A stretch of 49,893 bases of DNA, taken from contig NZ_SMKT01000054.1 of assembly GCF_004348735.1 (NCBI RefSeq), positions 1-49,893 of the forward strand, in the 5' to 3' direction. This document shows, piece by piece, positions 8,931-17,557 of this stretch. The position numbers and the translations under genes were made by a program. The notes under the pieces are model-generated. The model made no database searches and was not told the origin of the DNA. It was given only the letters and a program-made list of their open reading frames with translations. Numbering within the stretch: the first letter of the stretch is position 1; each line of letters opens with the position of its first letter. This stretch comes from Actinomadura sp. KC06 (GTDB lineage Bacteria > Actinomycetota > Actinomycetes > Streptosporangiales > Streptosporangiaceae).

Positions 8931-9075
8931 CAGCGCGCGGTGTCGGTGCCGAGATAGCAGACGAACTCCCAGCTCGCCCGGGCGTGCGTGGCGGCGCGCG
9001 GAATCCCAATCACGATGCCGGTGATGAAGCCGCCGCCGTACGTCGACTGCTTGTTGCCGTCCGGCATCCGGGATG
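8915..9075 (-). pseudogene. Relic of a sugar ABC transporter solute-binding protein
   Basis: The minus strand reads YGGGFITGIVIGIPRAATHA then RASWEFVCYLGTDT, the conserved late segment of CUT1-type extracellular solute-binding proteins (usually YGGG-ITG--LGIPKGSKHP--AWE-VKYLTTDT). Removing a 2-nt CG duplication after GTDT restores the expected continuation ALVTLSN. Both ends are missing, so it is a frameshifted fragment about 55 codons long. It overlaps the upstream open frame of the methyltransferase gene, which argues for a downstream start of that gene. Confidence 0.65.
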
Positions 9076-9113
9076 GGCGGTCGCGACTCGTTGCCCACGG
9101 TAACGTCACCCTC

Positions 9114-10124
9114 GTGGAGGCGTTGGTTACCGAGTGGCTGCCCTGGCGCACCGCGATGGAGCGCGCACTGTACGGAGAAGGCGGCTTTTACCGGCGCGGC
9201 GAGCGTCCCGCCGAGCATTTCCGCACGTCGGTGCACGCCTCCCCGCGGTTCGCGCTCGCCATTGCCCGCCTCCTTGTCGAGGTCGACGCCCTGCTCGGCC
9301 GACCCGACCGGGTGGACGTCGTCGACGTCGGCGCGGGCTCGGGACGCCTGCTGAGCAACATCCTTGCCTGCGTCCCTCCCGACTTGGCGTCTCGGTTAGC
9401 TCCGACCGCGGTGGAGATCGCGCCGCGTCCATCTGACACCCCCTCACAAATCGTCTGGCGAAGCGAGTTGCCGGATCGCATCACCGGTCTCGCCGTGGCG
9501 AACGAGTGGCTCGACAATGTGCCTTTGGACGTCGTAGAACGCACCCCTGACGGCGTCCGTACGGTGCTGGTTCAACCGTCCACGGGCACCGAACGTCCTG
9601 GGCCCGCACCGTCCGACGAGGATCGTGACTGGCTTGAGGACTGGTGGCCCCTTCACGAACCCGGCGACCGCGCTGAAATCGGCCATCCACGCTGTGCCGC
9701 CTGGGCCTCCGTGGTCGGACGAATCTCGCGGGGGCTCGCGCTAGCCGTGGACTACTCGCACTCTCGCGAGTCGCGTCCCGTGTACGGCACGTTGACCGGC
9801 TACCGCGACGGCCTGACCGTCCCCGCCGTCCCGGACGGCTCCTGCGACGTCACCGCCCATGTCGCCCTCGATGCCTGCACGGCCGCCGGAGAACGCGCCG
9901 GCGCTACGTCCACCCTCCTGACGACCCAGCGCAACGCCCTGCGAGCCCTCGGCCTCTCCGGCGCACGCCCGCCATTGGACCTGGCCCACCGCGACCCCCG
10001 CTCCTACGTGGCCGCCCTCTGCCACGCCGGCGAAGACGCCGAGCTGACCGACCCGTCCGGCCTAGGCGGCTTCGGCTGGCTCGCTCAGACCATAGACATC
10101 CCCCTCCCTACCGTCCTGGCCTAA
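9114..10124 (+). CDS. MidA/NDUFAF7-family SAM-dependent methyltransferase
   Basis: A 336-residue protein of the SAM-MT MidA family. Features are the N-terminal family signature ALYGEGGFYRRG, motif I VDVVDVGAGSGRLL (glycine loop near residues 72-80), an acidic motif II (PTAVEIAPR), and the family motif GLAVANEWLDNVPLDVVE. The open frame extends to 8988, but that part is antisense to a solute-binding-protein relic. I therefore place the start at GTG 9114; TTG 9123 and ATG 9156 are alternatives and none has an ideal ribosome site. The eukaryotic homologue NDUFAF7 dimethylates an arginine of complex I subunit NDUFS2, whose bacterial homologue is NuoD. An orphan nuoD lies at 15275, so NuoD is an attractive substrate (inference). 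Confidence 0.85.
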   Translation: MEALVTEWLPWRTAMERALYGEGGFYRRGERPAEHFRTSVHASPRFALAIARLLVEVDALLGRPDRVDVVDVGAGSGRLLSNILACVPPDLASRLAPTAVEIAPRPSDTPSQIVWRSELPDRITGLAVANEWLDNVPLDVVERTPDGVRTVLVQPSTGTERPGPAPSDEDRDWLEDWWPLHEPGDRAEIGHPRCAAWASVVGRISRGLALAVDYSHSRESRPVYGTLTGYRDGLTVPAVPDGSCDVTAHVALDACTAAGERAGATSTLLTTQRNALRALGLSGARPPLDLAHRDPRSYVAALCHAGEDAELTDPSGLGGFGWLAQTIDIPLPTVLA

Positions 10125-10198
10125 TAACCACCGCTGCCCTGCACCACCATCAACCTCTCGAAAAGACCCCCACCTCGAAAGTCGGGCCGCCCCCGGGC

Positions 10199-11245
10199 GG
10201 TCAGCGATCCACCTGCCGGCCCCCTCAAGCCCTACGACTCGAACCAACGCTTCCATCGCCGCTCAACGGCCGACCCCAACCTTCCCGACACCCCGAGGGA
10301 TGGACCAGCCAGCCCTGAGACCCGGTCGACGCCCAGCACTCAACGCTCCAGGTACAGACCCAAGCCCCGCAAATCGAACCCACGCTTTCATCGCAGCTCA
10401 ACGGCCAACCTCAACCTCCCCGACACCTCGACGGATATACCAGCTCTGAGACCCCGCCGAGGCCCGGCACTCGACGCTCCACGTGCAAGATGGGATCTCC
10501 CGGTCTTGTCGTCCTTCTGTTCTCCACTACCACCAACGACGCAGCGGGCGGCAACGGGCGCGGAATCGGGACCACGCCTGCAAGTCCCTTCAACCAGCGC
10601 GATACGAACCCGAACTTCCGTTGCTGTTCGACGGACTGCCCGAACCTCCCCAACGCACGGCCGTTAGACCAGCATTGAGACCCGGTAAACGTCCAGCGGT
10701 CAGCGCTCCACGTGCACGGCCTCAAGGCGCGCAACACGAACCCAGGCTTCCACTGCGGTCCGGTAGACAACCTGAACCTCCCTGACACCCGGCAGCTAGA
10801 CCAGTTCCTCAGACCCGCATAAAGCTGACGGTCAGCGCTCCACTCCCGCGTCTCCCACACCAGCGCGAACCGCGTCGGCCGGACGGCCCGCCTGGCTCGC
10901 GTTCCAGCGCCCATGTCACCCCGTAGACGACCGGGAGCACCACGACGATCAGCAGGGTGATAACGAAAGGGAGCGTGAACACCATGGAGAGCCTTCAAGG
11001 GACGCCGCACGAGGGCCGCTGTGGGACGGGGGCGGCGATCTGCACCGGCGCGTTCGTGCTCGCGGCGGCCGGGCTGTTGGAGGCGCGCATGACGGACCCG
11101 AGAGTCCAGTGCAGTTCGACGGAGAGCGTGAACCTCTCCAACGTCCCGGCCGTTGGATCAGCTCCGAGGTCGGGCGGCGGCAGGGTCAGCGTTCTACGTG
11201 GAGGGCCTTTAGGCCGCGTAGGACGAAGCCGGGCTTCCATTGCGG
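10199..11245. repeat. Array of decayed copies of the P450 gene 3' end
   Basis: Units of about 130 bp lie at 10199-10335, 10336-10467, 10468-10698 (with ~90 bp inserted), 10699-10828, 10829-10880 (partial) and 11090-11184 (partial), and the last 60 bp of the intact P450 gene (11185-11245) fit the same pattern. The unit at 10699 matches the true gene end at roughly three positions in four by eye. On the minus strand the units read RLSTGPQWKPGFVLRALRP, RFTLSVELHWTLGSVMRAS and GRFGQSVEQQRKFGFVSR, against RLSAEPQWKPGFVLRGLK in the intact enzyme. About 200 bp near 10880-11090 do not fit. No start codons or catalytic parts are present. Confidence 0.75.
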
Positions 11246-12394
11246 TTCGGCGGACAGGCGGAGGTCGGGGGCAAGGCGGAGAAGCGCTCCGTAGGACTCG
11301 GCGAGTTCGATCCGGGCGAGCGGGGCGCCGAGGCAGTAGTGGATGCCGAGGCCGAACGTGATGTGCGGGTTCGGGTCGCGTGACAGGTCGAGCCGGTCGG
11401 GGTCGGAGAACACCTCGGGATCGCGGTTGGCGGACGCGAACTGCAGCGCGACCTCGGACCCGCGCGGAAGGGGGACGCCGGCAACCGTGATGTCCTCCAG
11501 GACCCAGCGCTCGAACATCGGCGCCGGCGTGTCATAGCGCATCAGTTCCTCGACGGCCGTGGGGATGAGCGACGGATCGGCGCGCAGCCGTTCCAGCTCG
11601 CCGGGGTTGCGGAACAGCGCCCACCAGCCGTTGCCCGTCGCGTTGACGGTTGCCTCATGACCGGCATTGAGCAGCAGGACGCAGGTGCCGATCAGCTCGT
11701 CCTCGGTGAGCCGGTCGCCTTCGTCCGCGACGTGGGCGAGGGCGGTGATGAGGTCGTCGCGCGGCTCGTCGCGGCGGGTGCGGGCCAGGCCGCGCAGGTA
11801 GTCGGAGAATTCTGCGGCGGCGCGGACGGCCGTCCGCTGAACCTCGGGCGGCGGGTTCAGTTCGTACATGCCGCAGATGTCGGCGGACCAAGGGCGCAGG
11901 AGGTACCGGTCCTCCACCGGAATGCCGAGCATCTCGGCGATCACGTTGACGGGCAACGGCTCAGCGACTTCGGCTAGGAGGTCGCCGCCGCCCTTGGCGA
12001 CCAGCGCACCGGCCAGGTCGCCGGCGAGCCGTCTGATGGTCGGACGCAGCCCCTCCACCATGCGCGCTGTGAAGGCTTTGGCCACGAGGCGCCGCAGCCG
12101 GGTGTGGGTGGGCGGTTCCATGTCCAGCATCCCGGCCCTGACGAGGTCCCAGAACGGCTTGAGGAAGTCGGCCTCCGGTTCCTGGCCGAACTCCTCATGA
12201 CTCCCGATGTGGAGATAGGTCCGTCCGAGCCGACGGTCCCGCAGCAGGGCGTTTACGTCCTCGTATCGGCTGATCACCCACTGGCCGGTGGGTTCGTCGA
12301 AGAACACGGGACGGTCGGCACGGAGCCGCTCGAACGCCGGATAGGGGTTCGCCACGAACTCCAGGGACCAGGGGTCATAGGCCAAAACACTCAT
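11186..12394 (-). CDS. Cytochrome P450
   Basis: A 402-residue bacterial class I P450. The I-helix oxygen-binding motif is LNAGHEATVNATGNG, the K-helix ExxR lies in AVEELMRYDTPAP, and the heme-binding loop is FGLGIHYCLGAPLARIE with the axial Cys. The N-terminus MSVLAYDPWSLEFVANPYPAF is normal for soluble actinobacterial enzymes. ATGs at 12412 and 12421 are alternative starts; none has a clear ribosome site. No ferredoxin or reductase gene is adjacent, so redox partners are elsewhere. The substrate is unknown, and no biosynthetic cluster surrounds it. Decayed copies of its 3' end follow its stop codon. Confidence 0.96.
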   Translation of the reverse strand: MSVLAYDPWSLEFVANPYPAFERLRADRPVFFDEPTGQWVISRYEDVNALLRDRRLGRTYLHIGSHEEFGQEPEADFLKPFWDLVRAGMLDMEPPTHTRLRRLVAKAFTARMVEGLRPTIRRLAGDLAGALVAKGGGDLLAEVAEPLPVNVIAEMLGIPVEDRYLLRPWSADICGMYELNPPPEVQRTAVRAAAEFSDYLRGLARTRRDEPRDDLITALAHVADEGDRLTEDELIGTCVLLLNAGHEATVNATGNGWWALFRNPGELERLRADPSLIPTAVEELMRYDTPAPMFERWVLEDITVAGVPLPRGSEVALQFASANRDPEVFSDPDRLDLSRDPNPHITFGLGIHYCLGAPLARIELAESYGALLRLAPDLRLSAEPQWKPGFVLRGLKALHVER

Positions 12395-12859
12395 GTCTGA
12401 CGATATTCGCATCTCACGCACTTCCCGGCCACACCTTTCGGCCGCAGGCCACCGTGAAATGGCGGCGCCGACGTTCCAAGTGCGCCGATAACGTCGGCAT
12501 ACGCTCGGCGTCTCGGTTGAAATGGGGTCGATGCACGCCCACCCGCGGACGCACGCGGATCTGGTCGGTCATCTCCGAACGCGCCGCAGCCCACTCGTCC
12601 TCCAGCGGGAGGGTCGGCCTTGTGCGGCTACGCACGGTCTCGGATTTGATGTCGCCCTGCCGATGCCCGAGCGACATGGGCGCCCGCTGACGCCCAGCGG
12701 GCGAGCCGTCTGCAAGCTGCGCGATCATTCGCTACTCCCGGTGGTTCCGATGGTGGGCGGTCGGCCCGCCCTCCCCCCAGCGGACGGGCCGACCGGGATC
12801 CATGTTCGACGAGCGCGGACCGGCCCGGAAGTAGAACGAGATTCTGTGGATAAAGGGGG
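12395..12859. other. Intergenic region upstream of P450
   Basis: I find no convincing gene or relic in these 465 bp; overlapping short frames on both strands look random. It should contain the P450 promoter near 12400-12460. Its right end carries the terminator of the PH-domain operon. Confidence 0.5.
12759..12794 (-). terminator. Hairpin terminator of the PH-domain operon
   Basis: GGTCGGCCCG (12759-12768) and CGGGCCGACC (12785-12794) form a perfect 10-bp GC stem with a 16-nt loop, 65 bp after the stop of the larger PH-domain gene. No U-run follows, as is common in actinobacteria. Confidence 0.6.
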
Positions 12860-14518
12860 TCAGCGGGCCCAGCGGGCCGGGTCTCCACCGGCTCGGCGGG
12901 CGGCCAGGGCGCGGCGGGCGGTCGATTCCACGATGGCGCGGGCCTCGCCCAGTTCGCGGTCGGTCGCGGCGACCTGCACCGGGCCGGGAGGCGCGTCGAC
13001 GTGGACGGTGGCCAGTCCGAAGAGGCGCTGGAACGGGTTCATGGTGAGCCGGACGCTCTGCGCGCGCGCATGTGCGATCACGTCCGTGCGACGGCAGGGC
13101 CAGCCGTGCCGGGTCACGAAGACGACGTCGTCTGTGCCGGCGCCCTCCGCACGGTCGATCGCCACTGCCTTGGACGACGCGGGAACGAGAGGCACCGCGT
13201 CAACTTGGGTTCCGGGGAACACCTGCGAGACGAGATGCATGGCAACGTGCCGGGGCGCCACGGGCAGGAGGGTCGACGACAACGCCTGACGCTCACCCGC
13301 GTACCCGGCGACGGTGACCTCGACGCGGGCCCAGCCCATGGAGCGCCAGATCGCCGGTTCGACGATGCTGATGGCCTGGACGCGTCCCGGAGGGAGCGTC
13401 TGCATCCGGGTCTCCAGGAGGCCGTAGCGGAGCCGGATCCCGTCCGGTGACATGGCGACCGTGAAATTGGCGTACATCACGAGGGGCGCGATCACGGCGC
13501 GGATGAGCGCGAGCAGGACGGGGATGGTGACCGCCAGGATGCCGCCCTCCGTGTACATCACCAGGAACAGCAGGGACGCGAAGAAGAGCAGGACCGTCCC
13601 AAGGACGGGCAACCGCACGACCAGCGACCCCAGCAGTGCGCCGAACGGAACGCGCCACAGGTGACGTTCGGGCGCCTCGGGCGTGTGGCCGGGCAGCCCG
13701 GCCGCGCGTGCTAGGAGTTCAGCGCGCAATTGCAGGGCGGAATGCCGTCCCAGATAGCGGAGCGCGATCTCGCTGTGCGCACCGCCTGCTAGTTCCACGC
13801 GCACTTCGGCAAGGGCGAACACGCGCGTTACCAGGGGGCGGACGAGATCTATGGCCTGGATGCGCGAAAGCGGGATTCGACGCCTGTTCTTGCGGAGCAG
13901 ACCGGTCTCAACGACCAGGTCGTCACCGTCAACGCGGAAACGTACGGCAAGCCACGTCCAGAGGCCCGTTCCTACTGCGATCAGCCCCATAGGGATGCTC
14001 ACGATGAGGAACCTGGTAACCACTACCGGAGTGAGCTCCAGCGTTATGCCGTCATCCGTCTGGCTCAGCAGCAGAGGAAAACCGAGTAGGACGAAGTAGA
14101 TGATGAGGAAAATGAAGGCGCGCAGTGGTGCCGTCGCCCAGTGAAGCCTGTGCGTTCCCTCGGAGAACCGGATCGGTGGACGAGAGCCCGGCGGTGGGCT
14201 GTAGCCGTAAGGCGGACGAGGCGGTCCGTAAGGCTGGCCGGGCGGAGGACCGTGAGGTGGACGTCCCCCATAGGGCGGGCCGCCATTCGGCGGCCCATAC
14301 GGGCCGGGCTGCCCTGGCGGCCCATACGGGCCGGGCTGCCCTGGCGGCCCATACGGGCCGGGCTGCCCTGGCGGCCCATACGGGCCGGGCCGCCCTGGCG
14401 GACCGTAGGGACCGGGCTGACCCGATGGACCATAGGGGCCAGGCTGACCTGCCGGACCGTACGGTCCGGGTTGTCCAGGCCGTCCGTAAGGGCCTGGTGG
14501 GCCGTAGGGGCCGCTCAT
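12860..14518 (-). CDS. Membrane protein with bacterial PH domains (YdbT-like)
   Basis: A 552-residue protein. Residues 1-118 are a Pro/Gly/Tyr repeat (PGPYGPPGQ, nine residues per unit). Then come paired membrane helices (FIFLIIYFVLLGFPLLL and FLIVSIPMGLIAVGTGLWTW), a first bPH2 domain (VDGDDLVVETGLLRKNRRRI-PLSRIQAIDLV), a second helix pair, a second bPH2 domain (RYGLLETRMQTLPPGRVQAI) and a third, more divergent one near the C-terminus. This matches YdbT-type proteins, which work with a smaller YdbS-type partner; the 4-bp overlap with the smaller upstream gene supports this. The function of the pair is unknown; a role in envelope stress has been proposed for relatives. Confidence 0.85.
   Translation of the reverse strand: MSGPYGPPGPYGRPGQPGPYGPAGQPGPYGPSGQPGPYGPPGRPGPYGPPGQPGPYGPPGQPGPYGPPGQPGPYGPPNGGPPYGGRPPHGPPPGQPYGPPRPPYGYSPPPGSRPPIRFSEGTHRLHWATAPLRAFIFLIIYFVLLGFPLLLSQTDDGITLELTPVVVTRFLIVSIPMGLIAVGTGLWTWLAVRFRVDGDDLVVETGLLRKNRRRIPLSRIQAIDLVRPLVTRVFALAEVRVELAGGAHSEIALRYLGRHSALQLRAELLARAAGLPGHTPEAPERHLWRVPFGALLGSLVVRLPVLGTVLLFFASLLFLVMYTEGGILAVTIPVLLALIRAVIAPLVMYANFTVAMSPDGIRLRYGLLETRMQTLPPGRVQAISIVEPAIWRSMGWARVEVTVAGYAGERQALSSTLLPVAPRHVAMHLVSQVFPGTQVDAVPLVPASSKAVAIDRAEGAGTDDVVFVTRHGWPCRRTDVIAHARAQSVRLTMNPFQRLFGLATVHVDAPPGPVQVAATDRELGEARAIVESTARRALAARRAGGDPARWAR
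14291..14517. repeat. 27-bp tandem repeat coding for PGPYGPPGQ
   Basis: Units start at 14291, 14318, 14345 and 14372; the first three are identical and the fourth nearly so, then the pattern decays toward 14517. Each unit encodes nine residues, so gain or loss of units changes the length of the N-terminal tail without a frameshift. Confidence 0.9.
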
Positions 14519-15195
14519 AGACCCATGCTCCGTTCCTCGCCCTTCTGGGCGAGGCGGTCGCGCAGTTGGGCGGCCTCAGAGGCGGGCAGGCCCGGGATGG
14601 TGGCGTCCGTGGCAGCGGCTGCGGTGTGCATCCGGACGGTGGCGATGCCCATCCACCGCTCCAGGAGTCCTGCAGTGACGTCCACGAACTGCATCCGCCC
14701 GTACGGGACGACGATGAGCCGCTTGACCAAAACCCCGTGGGTGACGATGAGGTCGTCCGCACGCTCGGCGTAGCCGTAGGCCCGGCGGTCGAGTTCGGCC
14801 ATCAGCCAGGTGAGGACGGCCCCGAACCCGACGGCGGCGACCCACATGGCGGCCGGGACCACGCCACCGTTCCTCCAGACGATGAACGCACCAACACCGC
14901 CCACCGGAATCGCCCAGAGGACGGCGGTGAGAAGCCTGTGCAGGGCATGGCGTTTCGAGATGGGCGACCAATGCAGGCCGCCGCCGGCCGCGAACGCCTG
15001 GTCCGCTCTGTAGACGGGCTGCCCGGACGGCCGATTCTGGTCCGGCGAGTAGTGTGCCGGTACCTGGCCTTGACCGGGAGGATTCGGCGGTTGTCCGCCG
15101 TGCCCTGGGCCCGAAGGCAGGGGCGGATGTGCCGCGCCCTGGGCTCCAGAGTTCGCGGCGGGCTCGAATGGCGGTTCGCCGTGGCTCGCGTTCAT
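14515..15195 (-). CDS. Small bPH2-domain membrane protein (YdbS-like)
   Basis: A 226-residue protein with a Pro/Gly-rich N-terminal ~75 residues, two membrane helices (LLTAVLWAIPVGGVGAFIVW and VPAAMWVAAVGFGAVLTWLM) and one bPH2 domain (ADDLIVTHGVLVKRLIVVPY-GRMQFVDV). It precedes and overlaps the larger PH-domain gene by 4 bp (ATGA). AGGAGG lies immediately before the ATG, with unusually short spacing. The pair resembles YdbS-YdbT. Transcription diverges from nuoD across an 80-bp gap. Confidence 0.85.
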   Translation of the reverse strand: MNASHGEPPFEPAANSGAQGAAHPPLPSGPGHGGQPPNPPGQGQVPAHYSPDQNRPSGQPVYRADQAFAAGGGLHWSPISKRHALHRLLTAVLWAIPVGGVGAFIVWRNGGVVPAAMWVAAVGFGAVLTWLMAELDRRAYGYAERADDLIVTHGVLVKRLIVVPYGRMQFVDVTAGLLERWMGIATVRMHTAAAATDATIPGLPASEAAQLRDRLAQKGEERSMGL

Positions 15196-15274
15196 TGCCT
15201 CCTAGTCAATCGGATAACGAGTACCGCTCGCCATGCGACCATGAAGCGGTGACCGGAGCGGCGGAGACGCGACC

Positions 15275-16423
15275 ATGACCACCGAACGGATCGTCGGAAT
15301 CGGTGCGGGCGCCAAGGAGCTCGCCACCGAGGACATGACTTTGAACATCGGCCCCCAGCATCCGTCCACGCACGGCGTGCTCCGGCTGAGGCTCACCTTG
15401 GACGGCGAACGTATCTCGGCGGCCGAACCCATCATCGGCTACATGCACCGGGGAGCGGAGAAGCTCTTCGAGGTCCGGGACTTCCGGCAGATCGTCGTGC
15501 TCGCCAACCGGCACGACTGGTTGTCGGCGTTCTCCAGCGAACTGGGCGTCGTCCTCGCCGCCGAGAGGATGCTGGGCATGGAGGTCCCGGCCCGTGCCGT
15601 ATGGGCGAGAACGCTCCTCGCCGAGCTCAACCGGATCCTCAACCATCTGATGTTCCTGGGCTCGTACCCGCTCGAGGTAGGCGCCATCACCCCGATCTTC
15701 TACGCGTTCCGTGAGCGTGAGGCGTTGCAGCGGGTGATGGAGGAAATCTCCGGTGGACGCATGCACTACATGTTCAACCGGGTCGGCGGGCTGAAGGAGG
15801 AGCTTCCCGCCGGTTGGACGGCGCGCGCGCGGAAAGTGGTGTCCGAGGTCCGTGGCCGCATGGGCGACATCGACGACCTCATCATGGGCAACGAGATCTT
15901 CCGAGCGCGGACGAGAGGCGTCGGGGTGCTCACGCAGGAGCAGATCCTGCAATACGGGGTGTCCGGCCCTATTGCACGCGCCTCCGGGCTGGACTTCGAC
16001 CTACGCCGCGATGAACCGTACCTCGCCTACGGTGACCTGGACGTCCGCGTCGTCACCCGTACTGAGGGCGACTGCCTGGCCCGGTTCGAGTGTCTGCTGG
16101 ACCAGGTGCATGCGTCCCTCGATCTCGCCGACGCATGCCTCGACCGCCTGGCAGAACTCCCGCCCGGCCCCATCAACCAGCGGCTCCCGAAGGTCTTGAA
16201 GGTCCCGGAGGGCCACACCTATGCCTGGACGGAGAATCCGCTGGGCATCAACGGCTACTACCTGGTGTCGCGCGGCGAGAAGACTCCATGGCGCATGAAA
16301 CTGCGGTCCGCGTCGTTCAACAACATCCAGGTCCTCAAGGAACTGCTGCCCGGCAACCTGGTCGCGGACATGATCGCCATCCTCGGCTCGATGTTCTTCG
16401 TCGTCGGCGACATCGACAAATAG
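15275..16423 (+). CDS. nuoD: NADH-quinone oxidoreductase subunit D (orphan copy)
   Basis: A 382-residue homologue of the 49-kDa subunit of complex I, related to the large subunit of NiFe hydrogenases. Conserved motifs are NIGPQHPSTHGVLRLRL, IIGYMHRGAEKLFE, NRHDWLSAF and LLAELNRILNHLM, and the C-terminal end MIAILGSMFFVVGDIDK. NuoD helps form the quinone site at the junction of peripheral and membrane arms. No other nuo gene is in the window, so this is a stand-alone copy. Length is slightly shorter than typical NuoD. Arg59 in MHRGAEK aligns with Arg85 of mammalian NDUFS2, the residue methylated by NDUFAF7. It is transcribed alone and converges with DUF3180. Confidence 0.95.
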   Translation: MTTERIVGIGAGAKELATEDMTLNIGPQHPSTHGVLRLRLTLDGERISAAEPIIGYMHRGAEKLFEVRDFRQIVVLANRHDWLSAFSSELGVVLAAERMLGMEVPARAVWARTLLAELNRILNHLMFLGSYPLEVGAITPIFYAFREREALQRVMEEISGGRMHYMFNRVGGLKEELPAGWTARARKVVSEVRGRMGDIDDLIMGNEIFRARTRGVGVLTQEQILQYGVSGPIARASGLDFDLRRDEPYLAYGDLDVRVVTRTEGDCLARFECLLDQVHASLDLADACLDRLAELPPGPINQRLPKVLKVPEGHTYAWTENPLGINGYYLVSRGEKTPWRMKLRSASFNNIQVLKELLPGNLVADMIAILGSMFFVVGDIDK

Positions 16424-16463
16424 GCACCGGCCTTAAGCACGGGCCTTCTGCGAGCGCACAGAG

Positions 16464-16973
16464 TCAGGCGCGGGACGCCCCACGGTTGCGTTCCTCTTCC
16501 TCCGGGTCCTTGGGCACGCGGCACGCGTACTCCAGGAAGAACGCTGCGGCGACTAGCACGACCGCGGCGAGGAACGTCCCGCCGCTGACGAAGAAGTCCT
16601 GCCGGGGCGTCGGCTTGTCGAGCGACGACGCGAGGCTGGCGGCGAACCCGGCGAAGACGCCCGCGATGACCGCTGCGGAGTGCGCGCTGGCCTTGCCCAG
16701 GGCAGCGAGCCGCGCAACCGCCATCGGGTCCAGCGGCTTAGGCGGCGGCTTGCGACGCTCTTCTGGACGACGAGTGGCGTCGGGTCTGCGGCGAAGGCGG
16801 CGAAGCACGTTCAGGCCGGTGAAGGCTTCACCGAGCGCCAGCAGCAGCAAGGTGGGGACGGCCGTCCACGGCAACGGGGGCAACGACAGGTAGGCGGAAC
16901 GCAGCACCGCCCAGGTGATCATCGCTACGACGACCACGAGGGCGACAAGGAACAAGGGGCGGGAGGGTTTCAT
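16464..16973 (-). CDS. DUF3180 membrane protein
   Basis: A 169-residue protein with four predicted membrane helices: two near the N-terminus (PLFLVALVVVVAMITWAVL, AVPTLLLLALGEAFTGL) and two in the C-terminal half (ALGKASAHSAAVIAGVFAGF, GTFLAAVVLVAAAFFLEYAC). A Lys/Arg/Pro-rich loop lies between the pairs. DUF3180 proteins follow folK in many actinobacteria; their function is unknown. The start overlaps the folK stop by 4 bp, making it the last gene of the folate cluster. Confidence 0.88.
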   Translation of the reverse strand: MKPSRPLFLVALVVVVAMITWAVLRSAYLSLPPLPWTAVPTLLLLALGEAFTGLNVLRRLRRRPDATRRPEERRKPPPKPLDPMAVARLAALGKASAHSAAVIAGVFAGFAASLASSLDKPTPRQDFFVSGGTFLAAVVLVAAAFFLEYACRVPKDPEEEERNRGASRA

Positions 16974-17557
16974 GCAGGCTGCTGCAGGGCCAGGTCCTCC
17001 CGGCGGCGAACGGCCGACGGACCACCCTCCGACTGTTTGGCCTGGGCGAGGTCACCGACGCGGCCATGCCCGGGGAGCAGGACGTCCGGTTCGATATCCG
17101 CCCACGGGACGAGCACGAACGCCCGCTCGTGCGCACGCGGGTGCGGAAGCGTCAGATCGGGGTCGTCGGACGCGACGTCCCCGAAAACGACGATGTCGAT
17201 GTCGAGCGTGCGCGGCCCCCAGCGGACCTCACGTTCCCGCCGCATCGACGTCTCGATGTTCAGCACGCGTTCGAGCAGGTTCTCCGGCGGCAACCGCGTG
17301 TCGGCGATGAGCACGATGTTCAGGAAATCGCCCTGGTCCGGAAGGGTCTCGCCAGGGGGCGCGTACGGGGCGGTCTCGTACACGGGGGAAAAGGCCACGA
17401 AGTTCAGCCCGGGTGCGTCGAACAGCGCGTCCACGGCCCCCTGGATGTTGTCCAGGCGGTCTCCGAGGTTGCTGCCGATCGAGAAGACGACGCGGTGCTC
17501 GACCAGCATGTGGCCGCCGGTGGCGGTGCGGTCGGGCATGCGGTCGGACGCTGTCAT
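16970..17557 (-). CDS. folK: 2-amino-4-hydroxy-6-hydroxymethyldihydropteridine diphosphokinase
   Basis: A 195-residue HPPK, which transfers pyrophosphate from ATP to 6-hydroxymethyl-7,8-dihydropterin before the FolP step. Family motifs are VVFSIGSNLGDRLDNIQGA near the N-terminus and the signature RWGPRTLDIDIVVFGD. The acidic pair DIDIV coordinates magnesium. I use the ATG at 17557, which overlaps the folB stop by 4 bp; the open frame continues upstream only as a shadow of folB. The ~20-residue extension before the conserved start is longer than usual and MLVEHRVVFSIG could be the real beginning. Confidence 0.95.
   Translation of the reverse strand: MTASDRMPDRTATGGHMLVEHRVVFSIGSNLGDRLDNIQGAVDALFDAPGLNFVAFSPVYETAPYAPPGETLPDQGDFLNIVLIADTRLPPENLLERVLNIETSMRREREVRWGPRTLDIDIVVFGDVASDDPDLTLPHPRAHERAFVLVPWADIEPDVLLPGHGRVGDLAQAKQSEGGPSAVRRREDLALQQPA

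Noticed and set aside
10199..12394. Diversity-generating retroelement (variable 3' end of a gene plus repeat copies)
   Set aside because: No reverse transcriptase or accessory gene is present, and differences among units are not restricted to adenine positions.
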